Notes: generated by a model not told the origin, from the letters alone. A DNA stretch of 64,000 nt from Streptomyces sp. S.PB5 (GCF_030403745.1 NZ_JAQMWP010000002.1:682001-746000), one strand, 5' to 3'. Numbered from the stretch's first letter, positions 18,855 through 27,750 are shown. Translations and numbers: made by a program.

Positions 18855-18889
18855 CTTGGTTTTACCAAGTAGCAGCTTGGAAAGTCCAA
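18855..18889. promoter_or_regulatory. Tandem palindromes between aminotransferase and HxlR gene
   Basis: CTTGGT-TTT-ACCAAG (18855-18869) and TTGGA-AAG-TCCAA (18877-18889) are both perfect, share the form TTGG-N5-CCAA and have centres 21 bp apart. Lying in an 87-bp divergent promoter, they are likely operators for the adjacent HxlR-type regulator. Confidence 0.6.
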
Positions 18890-18911
18890 CGACTTGTCTA
18901 GACTGCGTTGC

Positions 18912-19553
18912 ATGTCACCTCGCCGAAGCTACGACCAGTACTGTTCCGCCGCTCGCGCGCTCGACACCGTCGGCGACCGCTGGACCCTGCTGATCGTCCG
19001 CGAGCTCCTCGCCGGCCCGCGCCGCTACTCGGACCTGCACGCGGACCTGCCGGGCGTCAGCACGGACGTACTCGCCTCGCGGCTGAAGGACATGGAGCGG
19101 GACGGGCTCGCGACGCGACGCAGGCTGCCGCCGCCCGGTGCGGCATACGTCTACGAACTCACCGGCCGGGGGCGGGAGTTGCTCCCCGTGCTCCAGGCGC
19201 TGGGTGCCTGGGGCGAGGCGGAGCTCGGCGAGCTGCGGCCCACCGATGCCGTACGGGCGCACTGGTTCGCGCTGCCGCTGCTGCGGGCCCTGCGGGGCAT
19301 GGGCGTGGGGGAAGGCCTCGTCGAAGTCCGGCTGGAGGAAGGAGACTTCCACCTGTATGTGGGTGTCGAGGACGGGCCGGTCTACGGTGACGGTCCCGCG
19401 TCCGGGGAGCCCGACGCGCGGCTCGTGCTGGACACGGTCACCTGCGCGGCGATCAGCCGGGGGGAGCTGAGCCTGGAAGACGCGGTGCGGGACGGTCGTA
19501 TCGAGGTGGGCGGTGACGGGACGGCGGCGAAAGCCGTGAAGGCCCGCTGCTGA
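18912..19553 (+). CDS. HxlR-type winged-helix regulator with C-terminal sensor-like domain
   Basis: 213 residues from the ATG at 18912. Residues 5-100 are a classical HxlR winged helix: DTVGDRWTLLIVRELLAGPRRYSDL, STDVLASRLKDMERDGL and the wing ending VYELTGRGREL. The last 110 residues form an alpha/beta domain (LVEVRLEEGDFHLYVGVEDG...) resembling the SCP2-like sterol carrier fold often fused to HxlR domains. It probably controls itself and the divergent aminotransferase through the twin palindromes in front of it. Ends in a perfect hairpin. Confidence 0.9.
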   Translation: MSPRRSYDQYCSAARALDTVGDRWTLLIVRELLAGPRRYSDLHADLPGVSTDVLASRLKDMERDGLATRRRLPPPGAAYVYELTGRGRELLPVLQALGAWGEAELGELRPTDAVRAHWFALPLLRALRGMGVGEGLVEVRLEEGDFHLYVGVEDGPVYGDGPASGEPDARLVLDTVTCAAISRGELSLEDAVRDGRIEVGGDGTAAKAVKARC

Positions 19554-19567
19554 GCGGCAGCGGGCCT
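19540..19567. terminator. Terminator overlapping the HxlR stop codon
   Basis: AGGCCCGCTGC (19540-19550) and GCAGCGGGCCT (19557-19567) form a perfect 11-bp stem; the 6-base loop contains the TGA stop. It also lies 12 bases beyond the stop of the convergent gene at 19580, so it can serve both. Confidence 0.7.
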
Positions 19568-19579
19568 CCAGGCTCGATG

Positions 19580-20389
19580 TCAGGCGCCCGGCGGCACCTG
19601 CCGAGGCCGTCCCGACCCGCGTGTCAGGGCGTATCCGCCCACCCCCGCGAGCGCGGCCAGCACCCCGCCCACCGCGGTCCACACCCAGCGGTCGGACCAC
19701 CAGCCGGAGGCCCAGCCGTCCTCCGGCTCGATGGCGGACAGCACCGCCGACGACTGTGAGGACTCGTCGTCGGAGTCGGACGCGGACGTGACCGCGATCC
19801 CCGGCACCAGCGGCTCGGACAGCGAGCCGTCCACCGCAGCCGCACCGCCGATGTCCTTGGAACCGACCTCCACCGACGCGTCGACCGGCTGGCCGAGGTC
19901 GGCCGTGGCGAGATCGACGGCCGTCAGCCGGATGTAGTACGTGCCGGGCAGCGGGTCGTCGGCCCACGGTTCGGACCAGCCGCGGACGGTGCGCAGCACG
20001 CACGCCAGCTCCACGGACGCGGCGTCCGCGGCCGCGGTGCGGGTCTGCACGCCGTACTGGCAGGCCTGGCGGCGGCGCAGTCCGTCGTAGACGTCGACCT
20101 GCCAGGTCTGCGCCGAGTGGGTCTCCGGCAGCTTCAACGTCGCCTCGACGGTGGGACGTTGGCCCGCGTCCGCCGGGAACGACCAGTACAGGTAGTCGCC
20201 CGTGGAGCCGGTCGCCGTGGCCTGCTGGCCCTGCTCGATCTCGGTGGCCGTACGGAACGACGTACCGGCCGAGGTGGGCGCGTCACCGTCGGACGAGGCC
20301 GAGGGGGACGGCGAGGAGTCCGCCGCCGCAGGGGAGACGGCGAGTCCCAGGGTCAGGAAGGCCGCGCTCAACACGCGTGTGATCCGCAT
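19580..20389 (-). CDS. Secreted, membrane-anchored protein of unknown function
   Basis: 269 residues. N-terminal signal peptide MRITRVLSAAFLTLGLAVSPAAA, a Ser/Asp-rich linker, a beta-rich extracellular domain with GDYLYWSFPADAGQRPTVEATL (PPC-like beta sandwich) and a C-terminal membrane helix (WVWTAVGGVLAALAGVGGYAL) followed by a basic tail. Its ATG overlaps the TGA of the VWA gene (ATGA), so the two are translationally coupled and probably work together at the cell surface. Confidence 0.85.
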   Translation of the reverse strand: MRITRVLSAAFLTLGLAVSPAAADSSPSPSASSDGDAPTSAGTSFRTATEIEQGQQATATGSTGDYLYWSFPADAGQRPTVEATLKLPETHSAQTWQVDVYDGLRRRQACQYGVQTRTAAADAASVELACVLRTVRGWSEPWADDPLPGTYYIRLTAVDLATADLGQPVDASVEVGSKDIGGAAAVDGSLSEPLVPGIAVTSASDSDDESSQSSAVLSAIEPEDGWASGWWSDRWVWTAVGGVLAALAGVGGYALTRGSGRPRQVPPGA

Positions 20390-21663
20390 CAGTTGGTCCT
20401 CCAGACCGCGACCCGCCAGCGAGAGACCCAGCCCCAGACGAGACCGGCGAGGAACCCGACCAGCACCAGCAGACCGAGCAGCCACCAGCCGCGCCCGAGA
20501 CCGAAGGAGGCCACGTCGCTCGACGAGGACGGCGCGTCCACGATGTCGATGGTCAGCTCGACGGGCAGACCCGGCGTGGTCTTCACCCCCGAGGCGGGGG
20601 AGAAGGAGTTGGTCAGCTGGAGGCACACGACCTCGGCGGCCGGCTTGTCGCTGTCGTTGTCGTCCCGCTCAGGCTTGGGGTAGCGCAGCCCCGTGGAGAT
20701 GACGTCCGTACGCCCGTTGCCGGCGGCCTCGCCGCGCACGATCTCACGGCCGTGCACGGTGACGGCCCGCAGCAGGGTCCCGTAGTCGGGGCTGACGGCC
20801 CGGTCGGCCGCCACGCTCACCGAGGCGCGCAGTTCCTGGCCGTCGAGGACCTCGACCCGGTACCAGCGCTCCTGCCCGAACTCCTCGCGGTCCGTGTAGA
20901 GACCGCTCTTGAGCGTCGGCGCCTTGGCGCACTGCGCGGCGCCCTCGGTGGCCACCGGTGTCACCACCGGGTCGGCCGCGCGGTCCACCAACTGGTTGAC
21001 CTTGTCGGTGAGTTCCTCGGTGTGCTCCACCGAGGTGTACGTCCCGCCCGTCGCCTCCGCGATGCAGCTCAGCTGCTGCCGCATCTTGGTGTTCGGGACC
21101 AGGCCGAGGGTGTCGATGGTCAGGCCGATGCCCTTGGCCGCGATCTCACGGGCCACCTCGCACGGGTCGAGCGGGGCGCACGTGTCCTCGCCGTCGCTGA
21201 TCAGGACGATCCGCTTGGAGCCGGAACCCTCGGTGAAGTCGTCGGCGGCCTTCAGCAGCGCGGGGCCGATCGGGGTCCAGCCGGTGGGCGAGAGGGTCGC
21301 CACCGCCGTCTTCGCCTCGGTGCGGTCCAGCGTGCTGACCGGGTAGAGCTGCGCGGTGTCCTTGCAGCCCGTCTTCTGGTTGTCGCCGGGGTAGTTGGCG
21401 CCGAGGGTCCGGATGCCGAGCTGGACCTCCTCGGGCGTCGCGTCCAGCACCTCGTTGAAGGCCTGCTTCGCCGCGGCCATCCGGGTGCCGCCGTCGATGT
21501 CCCGGGTCCGCATGGAGCCGCTCACGTCGAGGACGAGGTCGACCTGGGGCGCGGTCTCGCCCGTGGGTTCACCGGCGGCCGCCCCGGCCGGGAAGGCCAT
21601 CCCGGCCGTGAGGGCGGCGAGCAGGGCGCACACTCCCGCCGCCAGCCGTTTACGTGTGATCAT
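20389..21663 (-). CDS. Secreted VWA-domain protein with C-terminal membrane anchor
   Basis: 424 residues: signal peptide ending at AGAAAGE, then a von Willebrand factor A domain with the MIDAS motif DVSGSMRTRD, the second-site Thr in GWTPIGPALLKAA and the Asp of LISDGEDTC. After about residue 240 a beta-rich region follows, then a membrane helix (WWLLGLLVLVGFLAGLVWGW) and a basic end. VWA proteins mediate metal-dependent protein contacts. It forms a coupled pair with the downstream secreted protein. Pairs of this sort are common in actinobacteria; a partner is not known. Confidence 0.9.
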   Translation of the reverse strand: MITRKRLAAGVCALLAALTAGMAFPAGAAAGEPTGETAPQVDLVLDVSGSMRTRDIDGGTRMAAAKQAFNEVLDATPEEVQLGIRTLGANYPGDNQKTGCKDTAQLYPVSTLDRTEAKTAVATLSPTGWTPIGPALLKAADDFTEGSGSKRIVLISDGEDTCAPLDPCEVAREIAAKGIGLTIDTLGLVPNTKMRQQLSCIAEATGGTYTSVEHTEELTDKVNQLVDRAADPVVTPVATEGAAQCAKAPTLKSGLYTDREEFGQERWYRVEVLDGQELRASVSVAADRAVSPDYGTLLRAVTVHGREIVRGEAAGNGRTDVISTGLRYPKPERDDNDSDKPAAEVVCLQLTNSFSPASGVKTTPGLPVELTIDIVDAPSSSSDVASFGLGRGWWLLGLLVLVGFLAGLVWGWVSRWRVAVWRTN

Positions 21664-21708
21664 CGGCGGATCCTATTGACCGGGGGCACCGCACTCCAAA
21701 ACGGCCCC

Positions 21709-23208
21709 TCACGCCAGCGGGTTCGGCAACTGGGCCCACTGGTCCCCGGGCGTCCCCGGCGACAGCCGCATCAGCGTCAACGCCTTGGCCGGCACCGGGT
21801 TCTCGAGCAGCGCCACGAGATCCGGGGTACGCGGAAGATCCCGTACGACGGTCTCCAGCGCCGCACCCAGCGCGGCACCCGAACCCGCCGTACCCGCCAG
21901 CGATCCCGCCACCAGGGCCCCGAACAGCTTGCGCCGCAGGGCGATTTCGTCGTCCGTGACGATCCGGCCGGTCAACTCCGGTACGGGGATGCCGTGCCGT
22001 GCGAGACGGGCCGGGCTGACCCGGATGTCGGCGAGGTCGCGGTAGACGAGGCGCAGCGGGGCGCCCGTCGCGGAGAGCACGACGAGAAGGTTCTGGCCGT
22101 GGGCCTCCAGGGCCACACCGAGGTCCAGCAGCCGCAGCCCGACGGTGAGGGACAGCCGGGTGAAGTCCGCGAGCCAGGCCGGGCGCGACGGAAGTCCGGT
22201 GGTGGCGAGCGCGGCCACCGGCACCACCCGCTCGCCGCTTCCGGCGTACACCTGCGGGGACTCACGCAACACGGCCGCGAGGTCGGGGGAGCCGGCCGTG
22301 GCGGCGCCCAGGGTGCGGGTGAAGTGCAGCAGGCCGTCCAGGTGCGTCTCCAGCGACTCGGCGAACGCCGACAGGGTCGCGGACAGGCCGATCGAGTAGA
22401 CCGAGATGTCCCGCACCGACGACGTCAGCCGGGCGCTCAGGGCGGTCTTCACATGCGGGCCGCCGTCGGGCAGGGCCAGGGTGCGCAGTGACATCAGCGG
22501 ATGCGCGGCCGGCCCCTCGTCGCCGGTCCGCTTCAGCACATGAGCCGCCTGCCACGGATGCACCGGGATCAACAGCCGCCGCCCGTCCCGCATCCCGTCC
22601 GGCCACACGCCGGTCACCAGGCACTCCTCCGCCCGTACCGGCAGCAGCCCCAGCCCGACGAGCGGCCGGTGCTCGGGCCCGTACGCGAGCTGCTCCGCCA
22701 CCGAGAAACCCGGCCGGGAACGGCAGTTGGGGTGGAAGGGATGTCCGTCCACGACCCGCTGCTCCCACTCCCAGTCGGTCGCGGGCCACTCGTTCGAGGG
22801 GTTCGCCGGCTGCCCGGTCCGCGACAGCGCCAACGAGGCGACGCTGTGGTCGAGTTCGGCCACCAGGCCGTCGCTGTGCGGCACGCCGAGGTCGGTCACG
22901 AGCCGTGCGGGATCGCCGTACGCCGTGCCGTCGAGCCGTACGACGGTGACGTATCCGGCGGTCGCGTACGGGTCGGCCGCCGGGCCGTCGAGGCGCCGCC
23001 CGTCCCTCAGGCGCAGGGAGAGGCCCTCGCCGTCGGGGACGCGGCCGGTGATCCAGGGCAGCGGCTCGAACGCCAGCGCTCGCCACAGCCGGGTCAGCAC
23101 GGCGGCCCGGGCGCCCGGCAGCTCGGCCGTGTACCGCGACACCAGGTCCGGACGCACTTCGGCCAACTCCTGGGCGACCTCGGCCTCGGCGGTGGGGGAA
23201 CGGTGCAC
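21709..23208 (-). CDS. IucA/IucC-family NRPS-independent siderophore synthetase (first of pair)
   Basis: 499 residues from GTG 23208, which has GAGGAG seven bases upstream. NIS synthetases adenylate a carboxylate such as citrate or succinate and join it to an amine or hydroxylamine. Visible family marks are IPVHPWQAAHVL (ATP site), KTALSARLTSSVRDIS, the EAHGQNLLVVL active-site block and VYRDLADIRV. The C-terminal ferric-reductase-like helices end in QLPNPL. It is shorter than the classical 580-600 residues. Divergent from a second NIS gene with 87 bp between, in which I see no iron box. A longer frame reaching 24621 is antisense to that gene and false. Confidence 0.88.
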   Translation of the reverse strand: MHRSPTAEAEVAQELAEVRPDLVSRYTAELPGARAAVLTRLWRALAFEPLPWITGRVPDGEGLSLRLRDGRRLDGPAADPYATAGYVTVVRLDGTAYGDPARLVTDLGVPHSDGLVAELDHSVASLALSRTGQPANPSNEWPATDWEWEQRVVDGHPFHPNCRSRPGFSVAEQLAYGPEHRPLVGLGLLPVRAEECLVTGVWPDGMRDGRRLLIPVHPWQAAHVLKRTGDEGPAAHPLMSLRTLALPDGGPHVKTALSARLTSSVRDISVYSIGLSATLSAFAESLETHLDGLLHFTRTLGAATAGSPDLAAVLRESPQVYAGSGERVVPVAALATTGLPSRPAWLADFTRLSLTVGLRLLDLGVALEAHGQNLLVVLSATGAPLRLVYRDLADIRVSPARLARHGIPVPELTGRIVTDDEIALRRKLFGALVAGSLAGTAGSGAALGAALETVVRDLPRTPDLVALLENPVPAKALTLMRLSPGTPGDQWAQLPNPLA

Positions 23209-23295
23209 GGGTGGGCTCCTCGGGTACGAGTGGGTGGCACGGCGGGAGGCCGACGACAGAGATACTGATCGTCTCCGCCCGCACGTAGAGAACGA

Positions 23296-24756
23296 GTGAA
23301 ACGCGTGGACCTCATCTCCCCGGCCGCCGCCGACACCTATGCTGCCGCGCCGCTGCTCAACTGCCTGCTGCGCGAGGTCGCCGAAGCACTCCCGGGCGCC
23401 GGTGAGCTGCGCACGCACAGGTTGCCCAGCGGTCGGCTGCTGCGGGTGCGCGGCGAGCGGCGGCCCGCGGAACCCGAGGTGAACACCGGCGGCGACTGGC
23501 ATCGCATCGGCCACACCGAACTCGTCAAGCTCGTCGCCGAGGAACTGACCCGCCACACCGGCCTGTCCAACCACGAGCTGCCCGCCGAGATGATCGACAG
23601 CCGCGACGCCGTGGCCGCGATTCTGACGGCACGCGTGCGTGCGACGGCGCCGACGGACCCGTACCTGCTCTCCGAGCAGTCCCTGATCACCGGCCACCCC
23701 CACCACCCGGCCCCCAAGGCACGCGGCGGCGGCCCGGCCACCGGCTGGCTGCCCTACGCGCCCGAGGCGCACGCCCGCTTCCCGCTGACGCTGCTCGGCG
23801 TGCGCGAGGACGTCGTGGCCGAGGAGGGCGACACCTCCGCCCTCGACGCCCTCGGCGAGGCCCCGCCCGGGTACCGGCTGCTGCCCGCCCACCCCTGGCA
23901 GCTCGACCTGGTCGACCTCACGGCCGCCTTCGCCGACGGCCGTCTGATCCGCCTCGGCACGACCGGCTTGGACGCCTGGCCCACGGCCGCGATTCGCACG
24001 CTGTACGTCCCCGAGCGCGACCTCTTCCTGAAGTTCAGCCTGGACGTGCGCATCACCAACGACATCCGCCGCCTGTGGCGCCACGACCTGGAGAAACTCC
24101 GCCGGACCGACACGGCTGCGGCCCGGGCGTTCGCCGGCGGCCCGGCGGCCTGGCTCTCCGACCGCGGCTACCGCACCGCCGGCTTCGCCTTCGAGGAACT
24201 GGCCGTCCTCGTCCGCGACGGCTTCCGCGAGCACGTCCTGCCCGGCGCCACCCCGCTGCTGGCGGCGGGCCTGGTGGAGGGCTTCGACGGCTGCCCTGCG
24301 GGGGGCGCCGCATGGTGGGAGGCGTACCTGCGCACCGTCGTGCCGCCCGCCCTCGCGGCCTTCGCCGACCACGGTGTCGTGCTGGAGGCACACCTGCAGA
24401 ACACCCTGGTCGCCGTCGACGGCGACGGAACGCCCGTGCAGGCGCTGTTCCGGGACGCCGAGGGCGTCAAGCTGCTCGCGGACGTGGACCGTGAGGCCGG
24501 CTGGGAGCGCCTGGTGTACACGCTGGTCGTGAATCATCTGTCCGAGGTCGCGGACGCCCTCGCCGAGCGCCACCCGGGCCTGGACCCCTGGCCCGCCGCC
24601 CGCCGGGAACTGGCCCGCCACGACCTCCCGGAGATCCCGGCCCTGCTCGCCTCGCCCACGCTCCCCGGCAAGACGAACCTGCTGCTGCGCTGGACCGGCG
24701 CGGACGGCGCGGACGCACGCTACCTGCCGCTCCCCAACCCGCTGGCCACCGCATGA
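23296..24756 (+). CDS. IucA/IucC-family NRPS-independent siderophore synthetase (second of pair)
   Basis: 486 residues, GTG start. Same family as its divergent neighbour: LPAHPWQLDLV, FLKFSLDVRITNDIRRL, EAHLQNTLVAV and FRDAEGVKLL are the matching ATP and active-site blocks, and the end LPLPNPL parallels the partner. The two proteins are clearly homologous but strongly diverged, implying two different condensation steps. No amino-acid hydroxylase, decarboxylase, export or ferri-siderophore uptake gene lies within the window, so precursor supply must be elsewhere. The next gene begins 20 bases later on the same strand. Confidence 0.88.
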   Translation: MKRVDLISPAAADTYAAAPLLNCLLREVAEALPGAGELRTHRLPSGRLLRVRGERRPAEPEVNTGGDWHRIGHTELVKLVAEELTRHTGLSNHELPAEMIDSRDAVAAILTARVRATAPTDPYLLSEQSLITGHPHHPAPKARGGGPATGWLPYAPEAHARFPLTLLGVREDVVAEEGDTSALDALGEAPPGYRLLPAHPWQLDLVDLTAAFADGRLIRLGTTGLDAWPTAAIRTLYVPERDLFLKFSLDVRITNDIRRLWRHDLEKLRRTDTAAARAFAGGPAAWLSDRGYRTAGFAFEELAVLVRDGFREHVLPGATPLLAAGLVEGFDGCPAGGAAWWEAYLRTVVPPALAAFADHGVVLEAHLQNTLVAVDGDGTPVQALFRDAEGVKLLADVDREAGWERLVYTLVVNHLSEVADALAERHPGLDPWPAARRELARHDLPEIPALLASPTLPGKTNLLLRWTGADGADARYLPLPNPLATA

Positions 24757-24776
24757 TCTGAACTACCCTGGCCGGT

Positions 24777-25682
24777 GTGCTGCGCGATGTGACTGCTGTT
24801 CGATACGTGACCCCGCTGAGGTCCGGCGGCTCCGTGCCCGGAGTCTTCGAGGCCGACGACCTGGGCACGTACGTCGTCAAGTTCACCGGCTCCGCGCAGG
24901 GCCGCAAGGCGCTGGTCGCCGAGGTGATCGTGGGTGAGCTGGCCCGGGCGCTCGGACTGCGCTTCCCCGAGCTGGTCCTCGTGCACTTCGACCCCGCGAT
25001 CGCGGACGGTGAGCCCCACCAGGAGGTGCGGGAGCTGCACGGCGCCAGCGCGGGGATCAATCTCGGCATGGACTATCTGCCGGGCGCCGCCGACTTCACG
25101 CCGGAGCTCGCCAGGACCTTCCGGGTCGACCCCCTGGAAGCCGGCCGGATCGTCTGGCTGGACGCGCTGACCGTCAACGTGGACCGCACGGTCCACAGCT
25201 CGAACCTCATGGTCTGGCCCACGCTCGGCGTCGCACCGCCGCGGCTGTGGCTGATCGACCACGGCGCCGCCCTCGTCTTCCACCACCGCTGGGACGGCTC
25301 GGACCCGGCGAAGCGGTACGACTTCCGCCACCACGCCCTCGGCCACTACGCCCCCGACGTCCGGGCCGCCGACGCCGAACTGGCCCCCAAGGTGACCCTC
25401 GACCTCCTGCGCGAGGTCACCGCGGCCGTCCCCGACGCCTGGCTCACGGACCACGCGACCCCCGACGAGGCGCGCGAGGCGTACGTGACGTACCTCCACG
25501 CGCGCGTACAGGCCTCCGAGGCCTGGCTCCCCACCGACTTCCCCACCCGGGAGGAACTCGCCGCCGAGGAGGCCCTCCGGGCGGCGAAGACACAGCAGGG
25601 CAGGCCGAACTGGCTGAAGCGGGTCCCCGATCTGCACGGCAAGCCGGCCGCGGAACAGGATTGGTCGGTACACCTCGGATGA
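24777..25682 (+). CDS. HipA-like kinase domain protein
   Basis: 301 residues, GTG start. Related to the HipA/PI4-kinase-like fold: an N-terminal strand with YVVKFTGSAQGRKALVAEVIVGELA (ATP lysine), the catalytic loop LDALTVNVDRTVHSSNLM and the metal Asp in LWLIDHGAALVFHH. Unlike HipA toxins it stands without a HipB-type antitoxin, and such single-gene forms are widespread in actinobacteria with unknown targets. It overlaps the SelW-like gene by four bases (ATGA), so the two are coupled. Confidence 0.8.
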   Translation: MLRDVTAVRYVTPLRSGGSVPGVFEADDLGTYVVKFTGSAQGRKALVAEVIVGELARALGLRFPELVLVHFDPAIADGEPHQEVRELHGASAGINLGMDYLPGAADFTPELARTFRVDPLEAGRIVWLDALTVNVDRTVHSSNLMVWPTLGVAPPRLWLIDHGAALVFHHRWDGSDPAKRYDFRHHALGHYAPDVRAADAELAPKVTLDLLREVTAAVPDAWLTDHATPDEAREAYVTYLHARVQASEAWLPTDFPTREELAAEEALRAAKTQQGRPNWLKRVPDLHGKPAAEQDWSVHLG

Positions 25683-25987
25683 GCCCTGTGAGCCCCGTGA
25701 GCCCCGTGAGCCCCGTCGTGCAGATCGAGTACTGCACCCAGTGCCGCTGGCTGCCGCGCGCGGCCTGGCTGGCACAGGAGCTGCTCACGACCTTCGAGGC
25801 GGAACTGGGCGAGCTCTCGCTCAAGCCCGGCACCGGCGGTGTCTTCGTGGTCCGCGTCGACGACGAGGTCGTCTGGGACCGCAAGGAGCAGGGCTTCCCG
25901 GAGCCCACCGCCGTGAAGCAGGCCGTACGCGACCGAGTGGCCCCGGGAAAGTCCCTGGGCCACTCGGACAAGGCGGTGCAGCAGTAG
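25679..25987 (+). CDS. SelW/SelT-like (Rdx family) thioredoxin-fold protein
   Basis: 102 residues. IEYCTQCRWLPRAAWLAQELL carries the CxxC redox motif of the SelT/SelW/SelH family with Cys in place of selenocysteine, and GVFVVRVDDEVVWDRKEQGFPE is the conserved second half. The start region is a 9-bp tandem repeat (GTGAGCCCC) giving SPVSPVSPVSPV, with an in-frame GTG in every unit, so translation may begin at ATG 25679 (overlapping the previous stop) or at any GTG up to 25718. Its stop lies one base from that of convergent aceB. Confidence 0.85.
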   Translation: MSPVSPVSPVSPVVQIEYCTQCRWLPRAAWLAQELLTTFEAELGELSLKPGTGGVFVVRVDDEVVWDRKEQGFPEPTAVKQAVRDRVAPGKSLGHSDKAVQQ

Positions 25988-25988
25988 C

Positions 25989-27623
25989 TCAGCCCTTGAG
26001 CTGCTCGTACGCCGGCAGCGTCAGGAAGTCCGCGTAGTCGGCGTCGAGGGAGACCTCCAGAAGCAGGTCGTGCGCCTGCTGCCAGTGACCGGCGGCGAAC
26101 GCCTCCTCGCCCAACTCGGCGCGGATGTTCGACAGTTCCTCGGCGGCGACCTCGCGGGCCAGCTCAGGGGTGGCCTTCACCGTGTTTCCTGCGTGCTCGA
26201 ACTCGACGCCCGCGTTGATCCACTGCCAGATCTGCGAACGGGAGATCTCGGCGGTGGCCGCGTCCTCCATCAGGTTGAAGATGGCGACCGCGCCGAGCCC
26301 GCGCAGCCAGGCCTCGATGTAACGGATGCCGACCTGGACGGCGTTGACGAGACCGTTGTACGTCGGCTTGGCGTCCAGCGAGTCGATGGCGATCAGGTCG
26401 GCGGCCTCGACGTGGACGTCCTCGCGCAGGCGGTCCTTCTGGTTCGGCTTGTCGCCGAGGACCTTGTCGAAGGACTCCAGGGCGATCGGGACCAGGTCGG
26501 GGTGGGCGACCCAGGAGCCGTCGAAACCGTCGCCGGCCTCGCGGTCCTTGTCGGCGCGGACCTTCTCGAAGGCCACCTTGTTGACCTCGGCGTCCCGGCG
26601 GGACGGGATGAACGCCGCCATGCCGCCGATCGCGTGCGCGCCGCGCTTGTGGCAGGTGCGCACGAGGAGTTCGGTGTACGCCCGCATGAACGGGGCCGTC
26701 ATCGTGACCAGGTTGCGGTCCGGGAGGACGAACTTGGCGCCGCCGTCACGGAAGTTCTTGACGATGGAGAAGAGGTAGTCCCAGCGGCCGGCGTTCAATC
26801 CCGAGGCGTGGTCGCGGAGTTCATAAAGAATCTCCTCCATCTCGTACGCCGCCGTGATCGTCTCGATCAGGACGGTGGCGCGGACGGTGCCCTGCGGGAT
26901 GCCGACGTAGTCCTGCGCGAAGACGAACACGTCGTTCCACAGCCGCGCTTCGAGGTGCGACTCGGTCTTCGGGAGGTAGAAGTACGGGCCTTTGCCGAGG
27001 TCGAGCAGGCGCTGGGCGTTGTGGAAGAAGTACAGCCCGAAGTCGACGAAGGCGCCGGGGACCTGGTTGCCGTCGGCGTCGACGAGGTGGCGCTCGCCCA
27101 GGTGCCAGCCGCGCGGCCGCATGACGACCGTCGCGAGCTCCTCGTCGGGGCGCAGGGCGTAGGACTTGCCGGACCTCTCGTCCGTGAAGTCGATGTTCCG
27201 GGTGTAGGCGTCGGCGAGGTTGACCTGGCCGAGGATCACGTTCTCCCAGGTGGGCGCCGAGGCGTCCTCGAAGTCCGCGAGCCAGATCTTCGCGCCCGAG
27301 TTGAGCGCGTTGATCGTCATCTTGCGGTCGGTCGGGCCGGTGATCTCGACGCGGCGGTCGTTCAGGGCCGCGGGGGAGGGGGCGACCTTCCAGGAGTCGT
27401 CGGCGCGGATGGCGGCGGTCTCCGGGAGGAAGTCGAGCGTGGAGGTGCGGGCGATCTCGGCGCGGCGCTCGGCGCGGCGGGCGAGGAGCTCGTCACGACG
27501 GGGCGTGAACCGGCGGTGCAGCTCGGCCACGAAGGCGAGGGCCGCGTCGGTGAGCACCTCCTCCTGCCGGGGCAGGGGCTCGGCGTCGACGATGGCCAGC
27601 GGGGACGGCGCTGGTGCGGACAT
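25989..27623 (-). CDS. aceB: Malate synthase A
   Basis: 544 residues, the A-type length. Condenses glyoxylate with acetyl-CoA to malate. Catalytic blocks: [12 protein letters not shown] (base Arg), [32 protein letters not shown] and the [12 protein letters not shown] loop with [11 protein letters not shown]. No isocitrate lyase gene is nearby; together with allantoin genes and box A operators, this copy serves glyoxylate from purines rather than the glyoxylate shunt. Its promoter carries box B over the -35 and one box A within the -35/-10 spacer. Confidence 0.97.
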   Translation of the reverse strand: MSAPAPSPLAIVDAEPLPRQEEVLTDAALAFVAELHRRFTPRRDELLARRAERRAEIARTSTLDFLPETAAIRADDSWKVAPSPAALNDRRVEITGPTDRKMTINALNSGAKIWLADFEDASAPTWENVILGQVNLADAYTRNIDFTDERSGKSYALRPDEELATVVMRPRGWHLGERHLVDADGNQVPGAFVDFGLYFFHNAQRLLDLGKGPYFYLPKTESHLEARLWNDVFVFAQDYVGIPQGTVRATVLIETITAAYEMEEILYELRDHASGLNAGRWDYLFSIVKNFRDGGAKFVLPDRNLVTMTAPFMRAYTELLVRTCHKRGAHAIGGMAAFIPSRRDAEVNKVAFEKVRADKDREAGDGFDGSWVAHPDLVPIALESFDKVLGDKPNQKDRLREDVHVEAADLIAIDSLDAKPTYNGLVNAVQVGIRYIEAWLRGLGAVAIFNLMEDAATAEISRSQIWQWINAGVEFEHAGNTVKATPELAREVAAEELSNIRAELGEEAFAAGHWQQAHDLLLEVSLDADYADFLTLPAYEQLKG

Positions 27624-27708
27624 GAGCTGTCACTTCCTTCAGCGAGCGTGGCACCGGGTGCCAGTCGAACCGGGTACGGCGAGCAACGCCCTCAGGGCGG
27701 TAGGGCGC

Positions 27709-27723
27709 TTCTGATCAGTGGAT
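27709..27723. promoter_or_regulatory. Box A operator, aceB copy 1
   Basis: TTCTG-ATCAG-TGGAT; nine of ten arm bases fit TTCYG-N5-YGGAA. It overlaps the downstream end of the -10 hexamer and lies exactly 21 bp from copy 2. Confidence 0.6.
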
Positions 27724-27750
27724 ACTAGTTTCCTCATTGTGGAAGTTCAA
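27722..27750 (-). promoter_or_regulatory. aceB core promoter
   Basis: On the minus strand: TTGAAC (27750-27745), 17-bp spacer, TAGTAT (27727-27722). A box A copy fills the spacer. The allR promoter has the same -10 and the same operator placement. Confidence 0.65.
27730..27744. promoter_or_regulatory. Box A operator, aceB copy 2
   Basis: TTCCT-CATTG-TGGAA, nine of ten arm bases matching, entirely inside the 17-bp spacer between -35 and -10. Confidence 0.65.

Noticed and set aside
23209..23295. Iron-regulator box between the two siderophore synthetases
   Set aside because: I looked for TTAGGTTAGGCTCACCTAA-like sequence and its half-sites on both strands and found none.
23209..24621. N-terminal extension of the first NIS synthetase
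   Set aside because: The frame remains open upstream to 24621 but is antisense to the second NIS gene, and a good GTG start with GAGGAG exists at 23208.
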